Source: JAAZVM01 sp041642635 (GTDB taxonomy: Bacteria > Patescibacteriota > Gracilibacteria > BD1-5 > UBA6164). Taken from it: a DNA stretch of 24,713 bases. Below the pieces are notes generated by a model. That model searched no databases, had not been told where the DNA came from, and was given only the letters and a program-made list of their open reading frames with translations. This document shows positions 17,534-24,713 of this stretch, one piece after another. The number at the start of each line of letters is the position of its first letter. Position 1 is the first letter of the stretch. A program made the translations under genes and the position numbers. The DNA lies in contig JBEPWB010000012.1 in the NCBI GenBank assembly GCA_041642635.1, positions 1 through 24,713 on the forward strand, written 5' to 3'.

Positions 17534-17986
17534 ATGTTATCATTAAATAACGTAAAAGCTAACGCAGGATCAAGAAAAGCCGCTAGTAGAGTTGGTAGAG
17601 GTAACGGTTCAAAATGAACTTACTGTGGTAGAGGTATGAATGGTCAAAACGCTAGATCAGGGGGTTGAGTAGCTCCTTGGTTTGAATGAGGTCAAACACC
17701 TTTATTTAGAAGAATGCCAAAACTTAAAGGTTTTTCTAATGCTAAGTTTAAAAAAGAATTTAATTTAGTTAATTTATCTGATTTAGAAGTTTTAGCTTCT
17801 AAATGAATTACAGATATTAACAAAGAAGTTTTATTAGAAAATAAAGTCATAAGACATAAAAATCTTAGTGTAAAATTATTAGCTAAAGGTGAATTAACTT
17901 CTAAATTTTCTGTTGTTGTGGATAAAGCATCTGCATCAGCTAAAGAAGCTGTAGAAAAAGCTTGAGGAAAGATTGAAACTAAATAA
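17534..17986 (+). CDS. rplO: 50S ribosomal protein L15
   Basis: L15 is an assembly protein of the large subunit. The 150-residue product has the glycine- and arginine-rich N-terminal arm: RVGRGNGSKGTYCGRGMNGQ, then ARSGGGVAPWFEGGQTPLFR and RMPKLKGF (family consensus RxGRGxGSGxGKTxGRGxKGQxSRSGGGxxxGFEGGQxPLxRRxPKxGF). Some Gly positions in this arm are TGA and others GGN. The usual Lys-Thr of GKTxGRG is Gly-Thr-Tyr-Cys here. It is the last gene before the terminator at 17991. Confidence 0.96.
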
Positions 17987-17990
17987 TAAC

Positions 17991-18025
17991 AAAACCTAGG
18001 CTTTTAGTTTGGGTTTTTTATTTTT
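17991..18025 (+). terminator. Terminator after rplO
   Basis: Bases 17991-18001 pair with 18007-18017 (11 bp with G-U pairs) around a 5-base loop, followed by a T-rich run. It closes the ribosomal protein cluster and separates it from secY, which in most bacteria is co-transcribed with rplO. Confidence 0.65.
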
Positions 18026-18071
18026 TTAGTTATAATTAATTTTATAATAATTTATAAATAATATTCATCTT

Positions 18072-19340
18072 ATGATAAAGAGTATAAAAGCTGTATTTTC
18101 TAATAAAAATATAAGAAAAAAAATAATTGCTACTCTAGCTTTAGTGCTTGTATATAAAGTACTTGCTGTAATTCCAATTTATTGAGTAAATACAGAATCG
18201 CTAGCTGCTATTATGGAAGCAAACCAATGATTAGCTTTTTTTAGTGCCTTGATGTGATGAGGTTTGGAAAGTTTTTCTATTATATTAATGTGATTATCTC
18301 CTTATATTAATGCATTAATTATAATTCAATTACTTTGAGTAATTGTTCCAAAAATTTGAGATCTTCAAAAACAATGAGAACAATGACAAAAGGTTATTAC
18401 TAAAATGACTAGATGGTTTACATTACCATTAGCATTTGTTCAATCATATTGAATGATTGTTTTATTAAATAGTTTAGCTTGAGGTACAATTATTGATTTA
18501 TCTGATACACAAACAGTATTAATGGCAATGTCAATTGCTACGGCTGGTACAATATTCCTAATGTGGTTATGAGAAGTTATGACTGAAGTTGGTATTGGTA
18601 ATGGTATATCTATAATTATTACTGCTTGAGTATTAGCTTGAGTTCCTTGAGTTATTATGTGACATTTAAATGCACAAGATTATGTATTATTCTGAGGATT
18701 GCTTTTAGCTACTCTAGCAATAATATATATAATTATTAAATTTACTGAAGGTAATAGAAGAATTCCTGTTATTTATACAAGAACTTGAAGAGATGAAAAA
18801 TCTTATTTTCCAATAAGAGTTAACCAAGCATGAATGATTCCTATTATATTTGCTGTTTCTCTTGTTACATTTCCTTCTATAATTTGACAATTAATGTCAT
18901 CTTCTAATACTGGATTTGTTTCTGATATTTGAACAACACTTTTAACATATTTTGATATGACTAATCCTTCGTGGTTATTTATACTAGTATATTTTGCTCT
19001 TGTTGTTTGATTCTCTTTCTTTTATGTATCTATTACATTTAATACTGATAATATATCAGAAAATATACAAAAAAAATGAGGTTATATTCCTTGAATTAGA
19101 CCAGGTTCAGAAACTTCTTCTTACTTAACAAAAGTTTCTAATCACTTAAACTTATTTGGTTGAAGTTTCTTGGCTCTAATTGCAGTTTTACCATACATAA
19201 TGTGAAAATTTATGTGAGGTGAATCAGTTGATTTTATAATTTCATGAGCATGATTGATAATTATTGTATCTGTTATACTAGATATTATAAGAAAAATTAA
19301 TGCAGAATTAAAAATGTTTGATTATTCAAAATTTAATTAA
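18072..19340 (+). CDS. secY: Preprotein translocase subunit SecY
   Basis: SecY is the membrane channel of the Sec translocon. The 422-residue protein has the family length and about ten membrane helices. Recognisable segments are the N-terminal NIRKKIIATLALVLVYKVLA, the plug-region PIYGVN, the helix 2 signature FSIILMGLSPYINALIIIQL, GIGNGISIIITAGVLAGVPG in the middle, and the cytosolic loop GYIPGIRPGSETSSYL (consensus GxIPGIRPGxxTxxYL). A large share of glycines is TGA. A TATAAT lies at 18043-18048 but I see no convincing -35. The terminator after rplO suggests separate control. Neither adk, map nor infA follows. Confidence 0.97.
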
Positions 19341-19371
19341 AAAAATTAGCACTATTTGTGCTAATTTTTTT
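19339..19371. terminator. Bidirectional terminator between secY and def
   Basis: A perfect 14-bp inverted repeat (19339-19352 with 19358-19371) has a GC-containing centre flanked by A and T tracts, so it has a U-run when read from either strand. It serves the converging secY (plus) and def (minus) transcripts and overlaps the secY stop codon. Confidence 0.85.
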
Positions 19372-19372
19372 G

Positions 19373-19837
19373 TTATAAATAATCAGTAAATAATTTTCAA
19401 TCTAAGTGATCAATCTCATGTTGTACAATTCTAGCACTTAATCACTCTAAAATAAGTGATTTTTCATTGTTTTTTTCATCAAAATATCTTAGTTTTATTT
19501 TTGTGTATCTCTCAACATCTCATTTTTCTCAAGGAAGTGACAGACATCACTCTGAATCATAATTTTTTTCCTCAGAATGTTCTAAAATTTCAGGATTTAT
19601 CATTAAAACAGTTTTAAAATCTTCATCTTCCCGGTCTTTTAAAAGACTAACAACTATTATTCTTTTAGAATATCCAACTTGTGGAGCAGCTAATCATACT
19701 CAACCATTATCAGGGTCTTTTATGTATTTTAGCATTTCTTTACATAGTTTTGAATATTCTTTAAAATCTTTTGTTGTTAATTTTTCAGCAACTTTTCTTA
19801 AAACTGGATTATCATTTCAAGTTTCAATTTTTAACAT
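19373..19837 (-). CDS. def: Peptide deformylase
   Basis: Def removes the formyl group from the N-terminal methionine of new proteins; the formylating enzyme Fmt is encoded at 4167-5138. The 154-residue metalloprotein contains all three family motifs: GGVGLAAPQVG (residues 45-55, Gln53), EGCLSLPG with the metal ligand Cys98 (96-103), and QHEIDHLDG with His140, Glu141 and His144 (139-147). TGA encodes Gly of GVG, EGC, LPG and LDG, strong evidence for the glycine code. The start ATG (19835-19837) gives the usual N-terminus. It converges with secY. Confidence 0.97.
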
Positions 19838-19920
19838 TATTTTGATTTGTTATTTATAATATACCTCGTTATTTTAATTAAATTTTTAGTTTTTGCAATA
19901 AATTGGAATTATTTTTATTT

Positions 19921-19950
19921 AGACTTTACAAAATACTTTATATCTATAAT
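19921..19950 (+). promoter_or_regulatory. Possible ruvB operon promoter
   Basis: TATAAT (19945-19950) lies 30 bases before the ruvB ATG. The best -35 candidates (AGACTT at 19921-19926, spacer 18) are weak. The same 143-base gap must also hold the def promoter on the minus strand, for which I see no clear pair. Confidence 0.35.
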
Positions 19951-19980
19951 ATATACAAAATATATAACTTTAAACTAGAT

Positions 19981-20988
19981 ATGATAGAGTCAAGTAAACA
20001 AAATGAAGAAAATAGAATTGTATCTCCAGTTGAAAAAATTGAAGATAAAATTAATTGATGAAATATTTTGAGACCTTTGAGTTTGCAAGATTATGTTTGA
20101 CAAGAATCTATAAAAAAACATTTATCAGTTTCAATAGCATCTTCAAAAATTAGAGGAGAAACTCTAGATCACGTTTTATTTTATTGACCTCCAGGTCTTT
20201 GAAAAACTACTCTTTCAAACATTATTGCTAACGAAATGAACAGTTCTCTAAAGTCTACAAGTTGACCAGCAGTTGAAAAACAATCTGATTTGGTTAGTAT
20301 ATTGTCTAATTTGGAAGAAGGAGATATTTTATTTATTGATGAAATCCATAGATTAAAACCACAAGTAGAGGAAATACTCTATACAGCAATGGAAGATTTT
20401 GAAATAGATATTATGGTTGGTAGTTGAACATGAGCACAAAGTGTAAAATTGCCCTTAAAAAGGTTTTGTTTGGTTTGAGCGACTACAAGACTATCTTCGT
20501 TGTCAAATCCTCTTAGAGATAGATTTTGAAACGTTTTGAAGCTAGATTTTTATTCTGAAGATGATTTATCTTTGATAGTTAGAAGAAACTCTTCAAAATT
20601 AGAATTATTTTTGGAAGATTTTGTTTTTGATATTATTTCAAAAAAATCTAGATGAACTCCAAGAATTTCAAATAGATTATTAAAAATAATTAGAGATTAT
20701 TTAACTATTTGAAAAGATTTATCTGATGTAAAAAATGTAGAAAGCATATTTGTAGAAATATGAATTGATGATTTGTGATTAGATTATTTGGATAGAAAAT
20801 ATCTAGATACTATAAAAGACAAATTTGCATGATGACCAGTTGGTTTGAATACTTTAGCAAGTGCAATTTGAGAAGAAGAAGCAACTCTTGAAGATGTTGT
20901 AGAACCATATTTATTACAAATATGATTTATAGAAAGAACTCCAAGATGAAGAAAAATAACTGGTGCTTGAATTAATCATTTAAAATAA
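19981..20988 (+). CDS. ruvB: Holliday junction branch-migration helicase RuvB
   Basis: RuvB is the hexameric AAA+ motor that, with RuvA, moves Holliday junctions. The 335-residue protein matches the family length. It shows LRPLSLQDYVGQ (30-41), Walker A GPPGLGKTT (69-77), Walker B ILFIDEIHRL, sensor GATTR, the arginine finger region NPLRDRFG and the C-terminal winged helix with GFIERTPRGRKIT. Both outer glycines of the Walker loop (GPPG and LGKT) are encoded with TGA, among the clearest proofs of the code in this window. The operon continues 4 bases later. ruvA and ruvC are not nearby. Confidence 0.97.
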
Positions 20989-20992
20989 AAAT

Positions 20993-22174
20993 ATGAACAA
21001 TATAAATATTCAAAAACTTAATTTAGAAGACTGAATTCATAATATAAAAGATATTATAGCAAAAAAACTTATTAATCATGATTGAACTTTTGTTGTTTTA
21101 ATCGCTTGATGAACAGCTAGTTGAAAAACTTCTGCAGTTGCAAAAAAAATAAAAGATAGTTTTTCAGTTTCTCAAATATTATCAATGGATAATTATTATA
21201 GATGACCGAGTTTTATGAAAAATCATCCAGATTATAATTTTGATCAACCAGAAGTTTTGAATCTTGAATTATTTTTTGAACATTTGAGAGAATTAAAAAA
21301 ATGAAATAGTGTAAAAATTCCTAGTTTTGATTTTAAAAATGATCCAAAAATGGAAGCTATTGAAATAAAATCTTCAAAAATAATTATTGTCGAATGACTT
21401 TTTGCTCTTAGTGATAATATTTCTTTGCTTTGAGATTTGAAAATATTTGTAGATTTGTGAGATCATAGTCAAATTCTTAGAAGATTATTTAGGGATGTTG
21501 AAAGAACTGGTAATAAACCTAATGATATTTTGAAATATTTTTTGGATATTGTCTGACCAATGCACAAAAAATATATTACGCCAACAATGAATAACGCAGA
21601 TATTATTTTACAAAATGATTACATTCCAAAGCTTGAATCAAAAAATGCAAAATCAAAAGAAACAAAACTAAGATTTAAAACTACACAAAAAAATGTAAAA
21701 CAACTTCTTGATGAAGTTATTTACAAACTTTGATGAAGTTATGTTTGAAAAACAGAGCAAACAGATTATTTTTTCTTTCCAACAACTTGAAATTATAAAA
21801 AAACATGAGAAATTTTAAAGATAAGAAAAGTATGATTTAATAGGTATTATTTTACATATTTTTGACCACTAGACACTGAAAAATCTTATGAAGATAGATA
21901 TACTATGAGGTTTTTTATAGATTATAATACTTTGCAATCTTTTAAAGAATTATACCCACATGATATTGTAGAAATAACAAAACTAAGAAGAACTTTTTTT
22001 ATAAGGTGAGTTTTGGTTTGTTTAGATCAACTTGAAAATTGAGACAATTATGTTTTATTCAACTTTGAAGAAAGTAATTCTAGACATGTTATTTTAGACA
22101 TACTTGAAAGTCTTGAAATTAATTTTACAAATGGATTAAAAAAATCATATTTAGAACTAATAAACAAAAAATAA
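20993..22174 (+). CDS. Uridine kinase-like P-loop kinase fused to a CYTH domain
   Basis: The N-terminal ~230 residues belong to the uridine kinase/phosphoribulokinase family: Walker A GGTASGKT (39-46), SMDNYYRG (the substrate-side DxFY region), NFDQPEVLNLELFFEHLREL, VEGLFAL and RRLFRDVERTG in the lid. From about residue 245 to 393 follows a CYTH-type domain (class IV adenylate cyclase/thiamine triphosphatase fold): DYFFFPTTG, GEILKIRKVG, YYFTYFGP, and KLRRTFFIRGVLVCLDQLEN, in the order found in CYTH proteins. The canonical ExExK start of CYTH is degenerate here. Kinase-CYTH fusions are known, for example in plant TTM1/TTM2. The substrate (nucleoside, triphosphate or polyphosphate) is unknown. 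It lies 4 bases after ruvB and 2 bases before the FemAB gene. Confidence 0.85.
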
Positions 22175-22176
22175 TT

Positions 22177-23073
22177 ATGTCTATCTGGCAAACACAAAAA
22201 TGGCAAGAAATGCTAAAAAAATCATGACAAACGTCAGATTTTTTTGTTGTAGACAATGTCTATATTGAAAAGAGAAGTATAGGATTATGATTTTTTTGAT
22301 TATTTATTTTGTGAATAAAATGAAAAATAAATAATTCAACTTTTGACAAGATAGTTGAATTATCAAAAGAACAAAATGCAGTTTTTATTCAAATAGAAAA
22401 TATTTCTTACGCGTGCGAATTAGATTTTTGACAAAATAAATTTTTTAAAAGCGGTTCTTATAAAAAATTTATAACTCCATACACTGCAATAATTGATTTA
22501 GAATTATCACTTGATGAAATTCTAAAAAAAATGAAACCCAAATGAAGATATAATATTAAATTAGCAGAAAAAAAATGAGTTGAAGTTTTAGATGTAGAAA
22601 AAAATGATAAAAATATAAAATTATTTTTTGATTTGATGAATGAAACTACTTCTAGAGATTGATTTAATTGAAATAGTTTCGAGTATTATAAAATCTTTTT
22701 AAATGAGTTAAATAATTCAAAATTAATTTTAGCTTACAAAGAAGAAAAAGTTATTTGAGCATGAATATTTGTTTATCAAGATGATTTTGCAATATATTAT
22801 TATTGAGCCTCAACTAGCGATAAAAAGTATAGAAATCTTATGGCTCCTTATTTATTACAATGGGAAGCTATAAAAATTTGAAAAGAGAATAAATGTAAAT
22901 ATTATGATTTTTTGTGAGTTTCAACTCCATGAGAAAAAAAATCTTCACTTTCTTGAGTTACAGATTTTAAGTTAAAATTAACTCCAGATATTATAAAGGT
23001 TAGTGATTCTTATATTTATATTAATAAAAAAATAATTTATTTACTTTTTGTTTTAAAGAAAAAATTTAAATAA
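22177..23073 (+). CDS. FemAB-family (FemX-like) peptidoglycan aminoacyltransferase
   Basis: Fem-type enzymes use aminoacyl-tRNA to add amino acids to the peptide of the peptidoglycan precursor, building the interpeptide bridge. The 298-residue protein has two GNAT-like halves. The signature MKPKGRYNIKLAEKKGVEV (around residues 118-137; consensus LxxKxRxNIRxAxKxGVxV) and YYYGASTSDKKYRNLMAPYL, then LQWEAIKIGKENKCKYYDF, in the second half are characteristic. The coiled-coil insertion of Staphylococcus FemA is missing, as in FemX-type proteins. The residue added and its acceptor cannot be told. It is the last gene of the ruvB unit and is followed by a weak terminator. Confidence 0.85.
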
Positions 23074-23074
23074 A

Positions 23075-23105
23075 AAAAATCCAAGAAAAATCTTGATTTT
23101 AAATT
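23075..23105 (+). terminator. Weak terminator after the FemAB gene
   Basis: A 10-bp stem with one bulged C (about 23079-23089 with 23094-23103) surrounds an AAAA loop, with moderate flanking T. A second hairpin (23113-23119 with 23123-23129, extended by flanking AT) follows before sodB; it could be a second terminator arm or part of the sodB leader. Confidence 0.45.
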
Positions 23106-23155
23106 ATAAATCATTACTATTTTAGTAATAATTTACTTATTAAAAAATAAAAATT

Positions 23156-23731
23156 ATGTTTGAATTAATAAAATTACCATACGAAAGAAATGCATTAGAA
23201 CCATATATGTCAGAAGAAACTTTGGATTATCACTATGCTAAACATCACCAAACTTATGTTGATAATTTAAATAAATTAATTTCAGGTACTGAATTTGAAT
23301 GAAGAGACTTAGAAGACATTATAAAAAATAGTGAAGGAGGGATTTTTAATAATTCTGGTCAAATTTGGAATCATAATTTATTTTGGAACGTTATGTCTCC
23401 AAATGGTGGATGAAATCCAAATTGAGAAATTGCCACGTTAATTGCTAGAGATTTTTGAGATTTTGAAACTTTTAAAGAAAAATTTAGTGCTTCTGCAGTT
23501 GGTAACTTTGGTTCTGGTTGGACTTGGTTAGTTATGAATGATGAAGGAAAATTAGAAATAATGAATACTTCAAATGCTGATAATCCTTTAACTTCAGGTA
23601 AAAAAGCATTAATTGGTGTAGATGTTTGGGAACATGCTTATTATTTAGATGTAAGAAATGCTAGACCAAAATATTTAGAAAACTTTTTTAATTTAATTAA
23701 CTGGGATTATGTAAATGAAAATTTAAAATAA
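23156..23731 (+). CDS. sodB: Superoxide dismutase, iron type
   Basis: The enzyme converts superoxide to oxygen and hydrogen peroxide. The 191-residue protein has the four metal ligands His26, His73, Asp156 and His160 in the motifs DYHYAKHHQTYVDNLN, QIWNHNLFWN and GVDVWEHAYYLDVRNARPKY. The Gln69 just before WNH, and the final NLINWDYVNENL, match the Fe-type rather than the Mn-type (which has Gly there and a late Gln). It has AT-rich but otherwise normal codons, with Gly both as GGN and TGA. It is a single gene flanked by hairpins. Its presence suggests exposure to oxygen, for example at a host surface. Confidence 0.95.
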
Positions 23732-23751
23732 TATTATTTTAATATTAATTT

Positions 23752-23782
23752 AATAGAGTGTAAAAACACTCTATTTTTTTAT
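23752..23782 (+). terminator. Terminator after sodB
   Basis: A perfect 10-bp stem (23752-23761 with 23766-23775) and an AAAA loop are followed by a run of T. It closes the sodB transcript. Confidence 0.85.
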
Positions 23783-23842
23783 TTTTAAATAATTATTAAA
23801 ACTACAATTCTCTTTTTGTCAAGCCAAAAACAAATAAAAAAC

Positions 23843-23905
23843 TTGCAAAAAAGTAAAAAAAGAATTAAATAAAATAGTTTAGAAAAAACTCTAAACTATT
23901 TTTTT
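23843..23905 (+). promoter_or_regulatory. Promoter-like pair and terminator-like hairpin before the last pilin gene
   Basis: A perfect 11-bp stem (23873-23883 with 23890-23900) followed by seven T looks like a complete terminator, yet no gene lies between it and the sodB terminator. A weak promoter pair, TTGCAA (23843-23848) and TAAATA (23866-23871) with a 17-base spacer, stands just before it. This would make the hairpin an attenuator at the start of the pilin leader. It could instead be a second sodB terminator. Confidence 0.4.
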
Positions 23906-23943
23906 AAAATAAAAATTATTTTATTAAGTTAAAAATAAAAAAA

Positions 23944-24713
23944 ATGCAAAACAAAAAAGGTTTTACGCTAGTAGAACTAATAGTAGTAATAACAATACTA
24001 GCGATACTATGAACTATCTGATTTATATCATTACAATGATATGGTAGTGAATCAAGAGATAGTAAAAGAGTAAGTGATTTATCACAAATAAGAACATGAC
24101 TCCAAGTCTACCAAGCAAAAGAATGAATCCTACCAGAACCAGATAATGCAATAACAGTATGAAGCGGAAGTGTAGTATACACATACCAATGATACTCTGG
24201 AACAGGAACACTAAATACACTAAGAATAAGTGATACAGCTAAAGATCCAATAGATAATAGTTTCTATACGTATACAACAAATACAAATAAAACAAAATTC
24301 CAACTAACATCAATGCTAGAAAATGGATGACAAACAAACCAAACTAGCTATGTAGCAAAAACGTATGCAAACTATGAAAACAGGGACTCATATAGTCTAT
24401 GATACCAACTATGAACACTACTAGAGTGAACAACAAAAACTCCAATGCAAGAATATGGAGAAGATATAGATTTGTCAGTAAACACAACAACAGAATATAT
24501 ACCACTGTTTAGTAGAGAAGAAAAAGAAAAAACATATTCATGAACACTACTAGTAGAAGAACTAGAAAAAGTAGAAGAATGAGTAGTAGTTTATGAATCA
24601 TGTTGAACAACAGAAAGTTGAAATACAAAGAATTTTTATACGACATGACAAGTAGAAGCATGAAACACATGTCCAAGTCCAGTAGAATTTACATGTGACG
24701 ATGGAACATGGAT
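23944..24713 (+). CDS. Long type IV prepilin-like surface protein, 3' end outside window
   Basis: The N-terminus MQNKKG|FTLVELIVVITILAILG is a classic class III prepilin signal with Gly before the cut and Glu5 of the mature protein. At least 256 residues are present and the frame is still open at the window edge. The body is Thr/Ser/Tyr/Gly-rich and polar, with Cys residues late (ESCGTT, NTCPSPVEFTCDDG), suggesting disulfide-stabilised extracellular domains. Codon use differs sharply from its neighbours: Leu is mostly CTA (about 17 of 23 by eye) where other genes use TTA, and Val and Thr favour GTA and ACA. Glycine is nearly always TGA. The protein is probably a major or adhesive pilin. A terminator-like hairpin precedes it. 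The partner assembly genes are not in the window. Confidence 0.88.

Noticed and set aside
9218..19340. UGA as tryptophan (mycoplasma-type code 4)
   Set aside because: TGA falls at conserved glycines, and conserved tryptophans are TGG.
1..24713. Many apparent frameshifted or truncated genes with internal TGA stops
   Set aside because: TGA is glycine here; all frames are continuous and full-length with table 25.

Overview
The window comes from a very AT-rich bacterium that reads UGA as glycine (translation table 25). In-frame TGA codons fall exactly where universally conserved glycines belong, for example the RuvB Walker A loop, the GGG of ribosomal protein L2 and the Gly-Gly of EF-G. TGG is kept for tryptophan, and every gene ends in TAA or TAG. 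This code is known from the candidate phyla Absconditabacteria (SR1) and Gracilibacteria (BD1-5), both in the Patescibacteria/CPR; I cannot choose between them from this sequence. The absence of rpmD (L30) from the ribosomal cluster also fits CPR. Read with a standard code, almost every gene here would look shattered.

Layout. (1) 1-2499, minus strand: fusA (EF-G, 3' end outside the window) with its own promoter and a structured leader, preceded by a 221-residue protein of unknown function with its own terminator. (2) 2590-7593, minus strand: a tightly packed six-gene operon. In transcription order it holds a polytopic membrane protein, a WecA/TagO-type sugar-phosphate transferase, a type IV prepilin, fmt, an ABC-2-type permease and prmC. 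Neighbours overlap or are 3 bases apart. (3) 7600-9217: operon promoter, pheS terminator, a possible small RNA, pheS (minus), and a divergent promoter region with a 100-base leader that can form two mutually exclusive hairpins. (4) 9218-17986, plus strand: the S10-spc ribosomal protein cluster (L3, L4, L23, L2, S19, L22, S3, L16, L29, S17, L14, L24, L5, S14, S8, L6, L18, S5, L15), without S10 and L30, with an internal promoter before L16 and a terminator after L15. (5) secY (plus) and def (minus) converge on a shared bidirectional terminator. (6) 19981-23073, plus strand: ruvB, a P-loop uridine-kinase-like/CYTH fusion and a FemAB-family transferase, 2-4 bases apart. (7) sodB (iron-type superoxide dismutase). 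(8) From 23944 to the end, a long prepilin-like surface protein, cut by the window edge, with codon use unlike everything else.

How the parts fit. Most genes serve translation: ribosomal proteins, EF-G, PheRS alpha chain, initiator-tRNA formylation (fmt), its removal (def), and release-factor methylation (prmC, whose only target should be RF1 if UGA is not a stop). SecY, the pilins, the lipid-linked sugar transferase and the FemAB enzyme concern the cell surface. No rRNA, tRNA, CRISPR array, transposase or phage gene was seen. Shine-Dalgarno-like sequences are conspicuously absent before the ribosomal protein genes. The least conventional items are two junctions where an ancestral ATGA start/stop overlap seems to have been opened by the UGA reassignment, the kinase-CYTH fusion, the switch-like leader before rplC, and the codon-deviant pilin.
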